The notes under the pieces are model-generated. The model ran no database searches and was not told where the DNA came from. It worked only from the letters and a program-made list of their open reading frames with translations. DNA of 64,000 nucleotides from NCBI RefSeq assembly GCF_937616625.2, contig NC_065573.1, positions 21,715,001 through 21,779,000 of the forward strand, written 5' to 3'. The translations under genes were made by a program, and so were the position numbers. The number at the start of each line of letters is the position of its first letter. The stretch's first letter is position 1. This stretch comes from Mercurialis annua. Lineage: Eukaryota; Streptophyta; Magnoliopsida; Malpighiales; Euphorbiaceae. Positions 24,529 to 36,288 of the stretch are shown in pieces.

Positions 24529-27500
24529 TGTAATAACCTAAATTTTTGAGTTATTACGTGTAGTGCCACGAGGCATAATCGTAAAGATTAAGAACGAGAA
24601 TATCGGATTAGGATTGGATAATAAGGACTTAGACTGAAGCGGGTCTATTGGAATTATCGTAGAATAATAATTTAAATGGAAAATTATTATGCGATAAATT
24701 GGATTTAATCGAGACAAAAAGGGAATAAAAATAAAATAAGTTGGAAAGCCAGAGTTAATAATATTCACGTCAAGGTCCATGAAATATTATTAATAAATGA
24801 TCGTCAAGTTTTGTAAGTTACGAAATCGTTTTAGAAGAAAGTTTGACGATTAATTAAGAATAAGGACTAAAGTGTAAATTAACCACTTTAAGGACTAAAG
24901 TGGACTTTTAACCACAAACTTCCGGAGAAAGTTGCGTTTTACTCTATTTTCTTAAGATAAGAAAATAATATCGATAAAGTGGTTATCGATAGTCATTAAT
25001 ATAAAAATTGGACGAAAAAGTGAGAAAAAGTGTAAGTTAGCTCAAAATGGAAATTTGAGCGTTTTTGGCCAAAATTGCCAAAATAAATTATTGGAAATTA
25101 AAGATATAAGATATGGAAGTAAAATTATTTATTTGGAAATAAATAATACGGAATTTATCGAGAATCGAATAATTAAGCAATTAGTGGACTAAATCGGACG
25201 AAAGAAAAGTTAGAAAGTTAAGCGAAAAGAGGTGGAAACTTTAAGGATTAAAAGAGGTACTTTGTCCACTTAATATCATCATTCACAAATGAATATTCAT
25301 TCATTAAACACAAAAATTGCAGCAAACAAGAAGTGAATCCCGTAACTCCTCTTCCTCAAATTCTCCAAATTTTCAATCTTCCATAACTTCTTCATTTCTC
25401 AACGAAATTGAGCGATTTTTGCGGCCACGGAACGAGCGGAGAATTCTCTACACATCTATCCCAGTAAATCAAGGTGAGTTATGAGCTTGATTAAAGGACT
25501 TTGATGACGATTTGGGAGCTTGAACCATTCGGCATAGTTCATCAACCAAGGTGAGATTCAAATTCTGGAATTGATGAGTTTTTAATGATAAAGTTGAATG
25601 ATGAAACAGTTTAGGGTTCGGCAATTGTAAGAAAAATGGTGATGTTTGATGTTTGATGATTATAGTTATGGAATAGTTTTGATATGCTTAAATAGTTGGT
25701 GAATTTTGATATGAATAAGAGGTTAGGGTTCGTCCGATGTGTTAGGAGAATGTCGTGAACTATAATGATGATAATAAGCATGAATTAAGGATTGTATAGT
25801 TGAATACAATTTGATTGTTGAATAATATTGATTGAATGATGTTTAATGGGAATTGATTATTGTATTCGGCCAAGGAAGCGTAATTCATGTTCAAAGGAAT
25901 TTGATTATGTTTAGTTGTTGATTTGCATTGGTGTTGATGTATAGAGGCTGGATTGTGTTAAAGTTAGAGTTTGGTATCGATAGGTTAACTTTGACACGTA
26001 ATAATTACGATATGAATCGACGTAAATTAGTTGAGGATTTATAAAATGTTGAGCTGCAGAACAGCCATATTGCGAGAGCAATATCTCGAGTTGTATAACT
26101 CCAATTTAAGTTCCGTTTGTTGGTACGGAAACTTTGAGATGTTAACTACAATTGTCTAGCTTTAAGTTTTCTCTAATTCTGCCTCTAAGATGATCAAATT
26201 GAGCAGAACATTTTATTTCTCAGAGCAGGTCTACAGTTTTAGGACAGCCCTACGTAAAAATCTTTTGGGCTAGATTCCGACACTTTCGGGTGCGTTTCAT
26301 GGTCCGAGACCTAAACGAAAGTTGAAGGCGACATTCTAAACTTTAAGAATGTCAATTTTGTTTTGGGGTCGGACTATTTTTAGATAAGAGTTTTGTTAGC
26401 TGAAGTAGACTAGAAAATTAGCTTTTTGATAAATTAATTATACTTAGAAATTTTATTAATTCATAGCGTTATCGAAATTGCGTAGACTCGAAGAAGCGAC
26501 TATCGATAAGGCTCGAGGCGAATGGATCGAGATATCGTCGTGCTCATTTAAAGAATTTGGATAGCAAGTGGTGAGTACACTTTAAATTACTCGCTAATAT
26601 TCGTAAAGCTACGTATTTTAATACGAAAGCTATATGAATATTTTTATGTTTAAATGTATGTTCTTAAAATGCATATATATGTATGTTTTGAAAATGATGT
26701 TTTATCGTATTGTGCTATTTTGATAATAATACAAGTAAATGAAAAGAGTATATATATCTAAACACAGGGGATGGGTAAGATAATATAATGTGAACCGAAC
26801 CAAATATAAATAAAAAGAATATAGTACATTCATATATGTACTATTATGCAAATATTTATAAAGAAACTTAGTACGTTCATATACGTACTATTAATCATAA
26901 TAAATATACATATGTGCGTGTGTTATTAATGTATGTTGTAGAGTGTTTTGTGCATGTCATGGTCCATAAAGGATCAATACAACAGAACGAAAAATACAAA
27001 ATCAACTGGAAACGTAAAATGAGAATTGTACTATGGTACAACCAATAATAAGAACTAAGATACGAGGTCGAACTCGGTAGAATTATCCCGGGACCCGTAT
27101 CTCATCCATTCTCGATAATAGTCCTCGGGACTCATACGAAATAAAAAGTAAATATACATCGAGAAATTGTACGAAACAAGATCGTGAAGTAATACGGAAC
27201 AAACACTCCTATTAAATGATAATAGGAATTATATGAATCGACAGTTAAGTTCAAAAGACCTGCAGGGTGCAGAGTCCGAATGCAGACACGAAGGTAACTC
27301 GGTTGAATTATCTCGGGACCCGTGTCTAAGGAGTAACTCGGTTGAATTATCTCGGGACTCCTATCGATCGTTTGGGATTGAGAAATGGTACAAGTAACTC
27401 GGTTGAATTATCTCGGGACTGTACCATATGGTTATGGGTAACTCGGTTGAACTATCTCGGGACCCAGCCATAAGGATCAAGTCACAAGAGACTTGCCAAT

Positions 27501-28127
27501 GATTTAATTCGACTTAGAATCATGATGATATAAACTAAGATTTAAGATTCTGTCGAAAATTAATGCAACAAAACGAGAAAGAAAAATATCAACACCATAA
27601 TAAGAAATCAAAGATGCCAAATACGTATAAACTATAAGTTTATGAAATAAATAAAAAGTTATGAAGGAAAGTAGAGAGGGTATGAAATATGATTTCAAAG
27701 GAGTATTTTCTATATATAAAATGGGTTTTCAATGGTTTTAACCCTTTATGTGATATTGCGTGTAATTTGGTGAACTCACTCAGTTTTATACTGACCCCGT
27801 TGCTCCTCCCATTTTTCAGGAATAGTATGATATGATTTGGAGAGTCAAGCTTCCGAAGTTTTAATTCTCGGAAGTCATTTGTATAAGAAGAAAAAGAAGG
27901 TTTTCATTCTAGCAGTCCGCAGTAGTCTAGATATTTTAACTAGAATTTTGTATAACGCGTTTTTAACTCTGATATTATTTGTAAATGGGGTCACATGTAT
28001 TTTAATATATGAAATATGTTTTGATTTGCGAAAAAATTTACACAGGTTTTTAGGCTTGCTACGGGATTTGGAGCTACCACTCCCATTCCCTAGCGCCGGT
28101 CGCGGCTCATAAATTTGGGTCGTGACA
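24529..28127 (+). repeat. 3' LTR of element C
   Basis: This is the second 3599-bp copy. The differences I saw from the 5' LTR are GCGAAAGGAGG/GCGAAAAGAGG, GGCTCAAGG/GGCTCGAGG, GAGTACATA/GAGTATATA, ATGACAATAG/ATGATAATAG and GGTTATCGG/GGTTATGGG. The hairpin array lies at 27058-27495. Confidence 0.95.
27058..27495. other. hairpin array with conserved core (C, 3' LTR)
   Basis: All five modules and all arms of the 5' LTR array are kept. The two differences seen in this stretch fall outside the arms: one in the loop of the TCCTATT hairpin and one between the outer arm and the core of module 5. Confidence 0.85.
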
Positions 28128-28151
28128 TCTTTTTAATGTTTCTTTTGTAGG

Positions 28152-29289
28152 ATGTCTTCTTCTTCTGACGATTTCCTTTCCGGATTTCAAGTAGATTTGG
28201 ACGTTCCGATGGGTGGTCCTGATGTTCCTATTGCCAACATTATTCCTGGCGACATTGACGTGGATGGGGCTCCTGTTGATATTCCCATAGCTTCCGCCGA
28301 GATAGCGTTGCCTGAGGTTATTATTGTAGATGATGATGATGACTCGGCTGATCCAGTGGGTGACGAGGCGGTTCCGTCGCCACTTCCCCCTCTAGCATCA
28401 TTTACCGTCTCGGGGGGAGTTGGGGGTGTGGCTTCAGAGGGGCCGGTTGTTGCTGATTCGGGAGAGATTTCTCTAGGTCGAGACCCGGATTCTCCGTCTA
28501 GGAAAAGACGTCGAGTTGGCGATGGTTCTCCATCGAGGGAGAGTTTTCCTGGAGACTCTTCTTCTGCTCCAGATTTGGTTCAGTGGGTCGAAGGTCAAGA
28601 TCCTGCTAGTTTGCTGAATCCTAGAGTGCTGGCGGAATATATTCGAACTCTGGCGATTCCTGATGATGTCACGTGGTTCTGTGGTAGGCCGGGTCAGGAG
28701 CTTTCCGATCTGGCTTGTTTTCATGGTTTCTCTGTAAGTGCTTTCTTTCTTGAGTATAATATGTTTTTTGTATTCAGTTGTTTTCTTATTTGTTTATTTC
28801 TGGTGTGTGTAGGCTCTTCAATCTGTTCTGGTATTGAACGATCGCCGACAGTGCGCCGAGGAGGAGGTCGAGCGTCTGTCTTCTCTTTTGGCGACTTCTG
28901 AGTCTGAAAGGGCGAAATTGAAGGCCTCTTTGGAAGAGCATGATTCCCTTCTGGCGCAGCTCAAGGCGCAGGATGCGATTAATGATCGCCAAGTGAAAGT
29001 GATCGAGAAAAAGACCGATGACTTGACTCAAGAGATTGAGGAGCTCATTCGGATCAATTCCCTTGTTGGTGGGGAGAGGGACAGTCTAAGATCGGAGGTT
29101 GAAGGTCTTCACATCCGTCTGCTAGATACGAAGGCTTTTTACTCTGCTTTGATAAGCGAGTATCGCCTTGCGATTGGGAAGAAGCTTCTAGAGCAGAATC
29201 CTAATATTGATCTTTCTGGGGTTAACGGGTTGGATCCCCAGGCCATCGCCCGTGATCTCCTCGTCAAGATGTCTAAAGATCGCGTCTAG
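28152..29289 (+). CDS. antisense extra ORF of element A, second part (acidic region plus coiled coil)
   Basis: Two exons, 28152-28733 and 28813-29289, join in frame across a 79-bp intron with GTAAGTG donor and TGTGTGTAG acceptor. Together they encode 352 aa. The first exon starts MSSSSDDFLSGF, is rich in acidic residues and proline (VDDDDDSADP), contains a basic KRRR run that could be a nuclear signal, and has a WVEGQDPASLLNPRVLAEYI block. The second exon is a long heptad-like coiled coil, rich in Glu, Leu and Arg (about 28840-29130). This fits the C-terminal half of the extra antisense proteins of Tat-like gypsy elements. The join to the part upstream of element C is not in phase by the only obvious splice sites, so the N-terminal structure is unresolved. 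Function is unknown. Confidence 0.65.
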
Positions 29290-29416
29290 TAGTTTTTCTT
29301 TTGATTGTATTTGCTGATGTATTAATTTTGCTTTTTGTAATTCACAATTTATGAATATATTTTCTTCGTGTTTCTTCGAAATGTGCTTTCGCCTTATTTT
29401 TATGTACTTGTCTTGC

Positions 29417-29690
29417 CTCGAGGGTTATTCTAAACCCTGTTCTTGGCGTTGCTTTTTATAGAGTTAATCTAAACTCTTTTTATTTTTGTTTTTGTTTCGA
29501 GTTAATCTAAACTCTTTGTTGGCGATTTGCCTTTTCTGAGTTAATTTAAACTCATTTTTAGCCTTTTGTGGTGATTTGCCTGGTTCGGCGATTTTGCTTT
29601 GAGTTAATTTAAACTCATTTTCTTGGCTCTTAGCCTTTTGTGGCGATTTGCCTAGTTCGGCGATTTTGCCTTGAGTTAATTTAAACTCAT
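29417..29690. repeat. repeats of near-palindrome GAGTTAATYTAAACTC in element A
   Basis: GAGTTAAT(C/T)TAAACTC occurs at 29461-29476, 29499-29514, 29538-29553, 29601-29616 and 29673-29688. A diverged form (GAGGGTTATTCTAAACCCT) lies near 29420. The last two are 72 bp apart in longer repeated units that include GGCGATTTGCCT and TTCGGCGATTTTGC. The array fills the space between the convergent 3' ends of the antisense ORF and gag-protease. Confidence 0.85.
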
Positions 29691-29931
29691 TTTCTTGGCT
29701 TTTAGCTTTTCTTGAATTTGATCTTGAATTTATTTTTTCTTCTTTCGTCTTTGGTTTAGCCATTCGTGGCTGTTCTTGATTTTTATTTCTTTATTGGTTC
29801 GTCTGGCTAATCAGATGGTAGCAAAATTGAATTTTTATTGATAAAAAGATGGCATACAAAATATTAAAGATAGATTTGACGCCATCTGGTAAGACGGAAA
29901 GTCGTTACCGATGATGGGTCATTTTCCGTTC

Positions 29932-31327
29932 CTATTCTTCCTTCTTTTCGGTCTTGTTTTCTTGGAGATCCACCACTGACTCGTCATAGCACTTCTTGGC
30001 TATTCCTTGGTCTCCTCTCAGCGTCACTACTCCCTTTTCGGTTGGTACTTTCATTGCCAACGCTCTTATGCTGGTTACTGCTGCCGAATCATGGAGGAAA
30101 GGCCTTCCTAGGATGGCATTGTATGTCAGTTCCATGTCCACTATGTTAAATAGTGACATGATTTTCTTATTTATTCCTCTTTCTGGGCCGATTATTACTT
30201 CCAAGGTGACTGCTCCCAGTGGAGTGATGGAGGGGCCGCCGAGTCCTGATAGCGGAATTGGGACTCGGCGTAGCCTTGACGCTGTTCCTCCCAGCATTTT
30301 GTATGCTGCGTTTGTCATCAGGTTTACCGCGCTTCCTTCGTCGATTAGGATCCGCTCCATGTTCCAATTTTCAATGATAGTAGTCACTACCAAAGCATCG
30401 TTGTGGGGTGCTTTGACGTGTTCATAGTCTTCTACATCGAAGATCACTGGCGGCATGTGAGTTTCTCGTATGTTCATTACTTCCTTCCTCTGCTTCCTCC
30501 TGATCGTGGAGCTGCTATGCCCTCCACCGTTAATCATGTGTATGGTTCCCAGAATTTTGGATGGGCGCTCGTCTTCCTTTTCTTTCGGCTTGTCTTCTCT
30601 GTTTCTTTTTTCTCCCTTGTCATTGCTCTTCTCTTTTCGGGCCACAAATTTCCTCAGCTCGCCTGTGTCGATCATTCTTTCGATCTCGACTTTCAAGTCC
30701 CTGCAGGTATCCGTTTCATGTCCGTAATCGTCGTGAAATTTGCAGTACTTTCTAGTGTCTCTTATCTCTGCTTTCATCTTTGGTGGCCATACCACGTTTT
30801 TGACGTTTTCTTTGATCCACATGAGGACATTAGTTCGGCTGGTGTTTAGCGGAGTGAAGTTATTCTCGTCATCTCTGGGATCGTATCTCGATTCATATCT
30901 TGTCTGGGGGGCGAATCGTCTGCTTTCTTCGGGTCTTCCTCTCCTGTCATCAGGTTTGGACTTGGTTTTTTCTCTGGATCTCTCTTTCGATTCTTTTCCT
31001 TTTTCTTCCTTTCCGCGAATCGCCCTTCGCCCTTCGTCTAACTCGAAGTATTTCTGGGCTATGCCCATTAGGTTCGAGAAAGTTGTGGGTTTATTGACTA
31101 GCAACTTGTCCACCAGCTTTCCGAATCGCGTCCCTTCTCGCAATGCTTCTGTCGCCATGTCGACGTTCAGGTTGTCTATCTTCATAGCTTGCTTGTTGAA
31201 TCGTTCGATGTAGCTTCACAGGGTTTCTCCTTCTTCTTGGATGTAGGCTCTCAGGATACTGGTAGTGGTTTTAGCTGGGATGTTTGTGAGATATCTATTA
31301 AGGAACTCTGTTGAGAGCGAAGCGAAG
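29932..31327 (-). pseudogene. gag-protease of element A, 3' portion
   Basis: This is the downstream part of the A polyprotein. It holds the end of the gag domain (RYLTNIP, SYIERFNKQAM), a Lys/Glu/Arg-rich linker, a Tat-type Cys/His motif (KYCKFHDDYGHETDTCRDLK) and an aspartic-protease-like domain with ILIDEGSAVNLM and NAILGRPFLH. The frame ends at 29932 after an acidic-basic tail; no reverse transcriptase follows. An in-frame TGA on the minus strand (31216-31218) lies between GETL and SYIERFNK, so this copy carries a premature stop besides the insertion of element B at 31327/42727. From the next methionine the frame is open for 417 codons (29932-31185). The protease signature has E where T or S is usual after D, a variable position in this lineage. 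Confidence 0.8.
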
Positions 31328-34300
31328 TGTAATAACCTAAATTTTTGAGGTATTACGTGTAGTGCCACGAGGCATAATCGTAAAGATTAAGAACGAGAAA
31401 ATCAGATTAGGATTGGATAATAAGGACTTAGACCGAAGAGGGTCTATTGGAATTATCGTAGGATAATAATTTAAATGGAAAATTATTATGCGATGAATTG
31501 GATTTAATCGGGACAAAAATGGAATGAGATAAAATAAGTTGGAAAGCCGGAGTTAATAATATTCACGTCAAGGTCCGTGAAATATTATTAATAAATGATC
31601 GTCAAGTTTCGTAAGTGTACGAAATCGTTTTAGAAGAAAGTTTGACGGTTAGTTAAGAATAAGGGTTAAAGTGCAAATTAGCCACTTAAGGGCTAAAGTG
31701 GACTTTTAACCACAAACTTCCGAAGGAAGTTATGTTTTACTCTATTTTCTCAAGATAAGAAAATAATATCGATAAAGTGGTTATCGATAGTCATTAATAT
31801 GAAAATTGGACGAAAAAGTGAGAAAAAGTGCAAATTAGCTCAAAATGGAAATTTGAGCGTTTTTGGCCAAAATTGCCAAAATAAATTGTTGAAAAGTGAT
31901 ATTATAAGATATGATACTAATACTATTTATTTGGAAAATAAATAATACGGAATTCATCGAGAATCGAATAATTAAAGGATTAGTGGACTAAATTGGACGA
32001 AAGAAAAGTTAGAAGTTAGAGGTTGAGGAGGTGGCAAACTCAAGGACTAAAGGAGACTTTTGTCTCATTTATCTAAGCCACTTGCATATGAGTTTAAACT
32101 CAGCAAGCTTATCATTTTCAGCTCCCAAATTTCGTACTCCATCCTTTCTCCATGGAAGATCATCAACCAAATTTCAAAGGAGCATAACTTCTTCGTTTCT
32201 CAACGAAATTGGACGATTCTTGTGGCCACGGAACGAGAAGAAGGAGAGCTACTGATCTAGCCCTATTGTTCAAGGTAATAATCACATCTTGGGATTAGGT
32301 TTAGGGCTGTAACTTTCGGGTTTGATTAGTTAAAATGGTGATGATGATTCCAATGGTGGAAATGATGTGTATGATGAGTAAATTGATGATTTAAGTTAAG
32401 TCTAATGGTTGTTTTGATGTAGGATGAAAGTTTTGAATTGTGTGTGATGTATATGTTAAGGGTTTTGAGGATTGATTTGGGAATTTTATGTGTTGATGAT
32501 TATAGGTGTTCTTGAGTTGAATTGAAGCAAAGTTGATGGTGAATTTGAGCTTGAAGTGTTTGGCCATGATCAACAATCCAAGGTGAGGTTGAATTCTGAA
32601 ATTTATCTATGTTTTGATTGATATGTTGGATGAGTTTGATGGCTTAGGATTTACTTTTTCTATGATAATGATGATGGTTAATAAGTTGGTGTTTTGACCA
32701 TTGAAATTGTGTTGTGATTGAATGCAATTTGACTTGAAAATGGGCAAGGGTTTCGGCCCCTAAACTTGATGGATGAAGTGATGATCAAATGTTGGATTCA
32801 TTCTTTGATGTGAGTTAATTAGAGCTGAAACAAGTTGAGTTTAATTGATTAAAGTGATGGTGAAGTTTGATGAAAAAAAATGATGATAGTATTGGATATT
32901 AATGAATTATTTAGGTTGTGTTAGTTTGATGAAACTTAGCTATGAATTATGATTGATAATTGAAGTATTTAGAGGCTGGATTGAATTGGTGTTAGAGGTC
33001 TGAAATTGTTAGGTTTAGTTTCAACACGAAATAATTACGAAACGAGTCGGCGAAAATTAGTTTGACGATTGGCAGAATTTTGTACTGCAGAATAGAGGTA
33101 TTGTGAGAGCAATATCTCGAGTTTTATAACTCGGAATCAAGTTCCGTTTGTTGGCACGAAAACTTTGAGATGTTACCTACAATGGTCAAGGTTTAAGTTT
33201 TCTCTAATTCTGCCTCTAAGATAATCAAATTGAGCAAAACATTTTATTGCTCAGAGCAGGTCTGCAGTTTTAGGACAGCCCTATGTAAAAACCTTATGGG
33301 CTAGATTGCGACACCTTCGGGTGCGAATTTCATTCCGAGACCTAAATAAAAGTTGTAGGAGACATTCCGAACTTTAAGAATGTCAATTTTGTTTTGGGGT
33401 CGGACTATTTTTAGATAAGAATTTGGTTAGCCGAAGTAGACTAGAAAATTAGCTTTTTGATAAATTAGTTATACTTAGAAATTTTATTAATTCGTAGTGT
33501 TATCGAATTTGCGTAGACTCGACGAAGCGACTATCGACAAGGCTTGAGGGGAACGGATCGAGATGTCTTCGTGTTTATTTAAAGATTATGGATAGCAAGT
33601 GGTGAGTACACTTTAAATTACTCGCTAATATTCATAAAGCTACGTATTTTAATACGAAAAGCTATATGAATATTTATATATTTGAAATGTTTGTTTTTAA
33701 AATGTATACGTATGTATGCTCTGAAAATGATGTTTTATCGTAATGTGATAATTTGATAATAACATAAATGTTAAGGTACCGGGGATGGGTAAAGTAAAAT
33801 AACGTGAATTGAACCAAATATAAATAAGAAAAGTACAGTACATTCCTATATGTACTAATAAATCGAATATCGAATAATATACAAGTATCAGATCAAATAT
33901 GAATAAGGAAATATAGTACATTCCGATATGTACTATCAAAAATAATAAATACCCATACGTGCGTGTGTTATAGATGTATGCTTGTAGATTGTAATGTGCA
34001 TGCCATGGTCCATAAAGGATCAATACAACAGAACGAAAAATACAAAAACGTAAAATGAGAATTGTACTATGGTACACAAAATAATAAGAACTGAGATACA
34101 AGGTTGAACTCGGAAGAATTATCCCGGGACCTGTATCTCATCCATTCTCGATGATAATCCTCGGAACTCATACGAAATAAAAAGTAAGTGTAATACATCG
34201 AGAATCAATACGAAACAAGATCGAGACACAATGTGAACAAACACTCCTATTAGATGTCAATAGGAATCATATGAATCGACAGTTAAGTTCAAAAGACCTG

Positions 34301-35165
34301 CAGGGTGCAGAGTCCGAATGCAGACACGAAGGTAACTCGGTTGAACTATCTCGGGACCCGTGTCTAAGGAGTAACTCGGTTGAATTATCTCGGGACTCCT
34401 ATCGATCGTTTGGGATTGAGAAATGGTACAAGTAACTCGGTTGAATTATCTCGGGACTGTACCATATGGTTATGGGTAACTCGGTTGAACTATCTCGGGA
34501 CCCAACCATAAGGATCAAGTCACAAGAGACTTGCCAATGATTTAATTCGATTTAGAATCATGATGATATAACCTAAGATTTAAGATCCGATCGAAAACTA
34601 TTACAACAAAACGAGAAAGAAAAATATCAATACCATAATAAGAAATCAAAGATGTCAGATACGTATAAACTATAAGTTTATGAAATAAACAAAGAGTTAT
34701 GAAGGAAAGTAAATAGAGTATGCAATATGATTTCAAAAGAGTATTTTCTATATATAAAATGGGTTTTCAAATGTTTTAACCCTTTATGTGATATTGCGTG
34801 TAATTTGGTGAACTCACTCAGTTTTATACTGACCCCGTTGCTCCTCCCATTTTTCTGGGATAGCATGATATGATTTGAAAAGTCAAGCTTCCGAAGTTTT
34901 AATTCTCGGAAGTCATTTGCACAAGAAGTGAAAGAAGGTTTTCATTCTAGCGGTCCGCAGTAGTCTAGATGTTTTTGTCTATGTATTTGTACAATGCGTT
35001 TTAACTCTGATGTTTTTTATAAAATTGGGTCACATGTATTTTGATATATAAAATATGATATGATTTGCGAAAATTTTATACAGGTTTTTAGGCTTGCTAC
35101 GGGTTTCGGAGCTACCACTCCCATTCCCTAGCGCCGGTCGCTACTCATAAATTTGGGTCGTGACA
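31328..35165 (+). repeat. 5' LTR of element B
   Basis: This 3838-bp LTR is near identical to 38889-42726. Compared with C the ends and several blocks are well conserved, but about 32040-33000 is strongly diverged. Donor-like AAG|GTAATA (about 32275) and AAG|GTGAGG (about 32582) occur at positions comparable to those in C. The small ORFs repeated in both LTRs are not called as genes. Confidence 0.95.
34092..34533. other. hairpin array with conserved core (B, 5' LTR)
   Basis: The same five modules as in C are present. Module 1 arms are TGAGATACA/TGTATCTCA (34092-34100, 34132-34140), with a G:C to A:T double change relative to C. Module 2 arms are AGACACG/CGTGTCT (34322-34328, 34359-34365). Module 5 arms are ATGGTT/AACCAT (34466-34471, 34504-34509), fully paired here where C has a G-T pair. 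TCCTATT/AATAGGA and CAAGTC/GACTTG hairpins are also kept. Confidence 0.85.
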
Positions 35166-35169
35166 AAGT

Positions 35170-35181
35170 TGGTATCAGAGC
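35170..35181 (+). other. primer binding site of element B
   Basis: TGGTATCAGAGC follows the 5' LTR after AAGT. It is the initiator-Met-type site, as in C and D. Confidence 0.92.
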
Positions 35182-36288
35182 AATGGTTTAGATTCATAGG
35201 CCATTGCCTGTATACGATTGATATCTGTAGTTCCTAGGTATGATGTCACTAGGTTAAGCTAAGAACTACTGCGGATTATAGGGATTTCCAGTCATGTTTT
35301 TTTGAACGTTATCAACGTTTTCATCGATTTTTCAAAAGTTTTACAAAAGCGTCCTCTCCCATATGTGCTATTAGGAGTCGAGTTAGATGTGTGCGAGCAC
35401 AAAATATGTGTGTGTTTACTCGAGTAAGCAATACGCTTTCGAGTATCTATAGTCTGCGATGAGTTGTATACTCTCGAGACTCATATTATATAAGAACGTC
35501 GTTATGAATCGCAATGGTTTTGAATTGATTGAATGGTATATGATGGATGAAATATGTATTGCTTTGCAGCGCGATCACTCAGGAGAGTGATATGCTCACA
35601 AGTATGTAAGCCTGTGATAATTTATATTATACATGAAATGTACATATTATAATCGATTGTTATGAATAGAAATAGTTCTTATGGTTAAATGCTGCAAAGT
35701 TTGCTAAGTCTATGTTGAGCGAAATTCTCGCAAGACATAAGATAGGCGATGTAGCCAAGGAAAATCTAGGAGACGTAGATTTTATTTGAACTCGATCAAT
35801 ATAGATGCTTATAGCTACGATAGTAATACGCGTAGAACATATACAGCACGAGTATATGTTTTGATGATTCACTAAGTCTACAATGAGTGGAACACTCATA
35901 AGACCTATAACACGAGACATAACCATAGAAGGCCTAAAGGAAGGAGATATCCCTAAGGATCCAACTTACACGGATGACGGTTATTTGTGATGACTAGTAT
36001 GTGCTATGTTTTAAGGAATTCATCGTGATTCCTTTATATATCCGCCATACTATGAACAAAGAACTACTCACGCGCGTGCTGTTTCACAGCAAGTGCGTGT
36101 AGCCCGAGAAGAGACTATAAGTAGTGAAGGTGAATACAACCCAGTCCATTCGGCAAGTAGAGACCGCGGACGAGGCAGAGGTCAAGGAAAACCTAAAATT
36201 TGTCGATTGGGAATGTACATGCACCGGGAGTGTCGCAACAACCCAACATCAATGTTAATCTGTTGGTAGCAAAGGTGATAATAAGACG

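Larger units (their letters stand above)
17073..28127 (+). mobile_element. element C: large-LTR non-autonomous gypsy element
   Basis: Two 3599-bp LTRs (TGTAATAACC...GGTCGTGACA) enclose a 3857-bp interior, and TCTTT flanks the element at 17068-17072 and 28128-28132. The primer site follows the left LTR and the purine tract GGGGGGAAGA precedes the right LTR, giving plus orientation. The interior has a decayed gag with a zinc-knuckle remnant and no pol. The LTRs differ at about 5 positions by eye, so insertion was recent. LTR ends, primer site and pre-purine motif are related to the autonomous chromovirus D in this window. Confidence 0.93.

Noticed and set aside
30403..31213. Several plus-strand open frames of 65-157 codons
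   Set aside because: They are shadows of the minus-strand gag-protease of element A with no recognisable domain.
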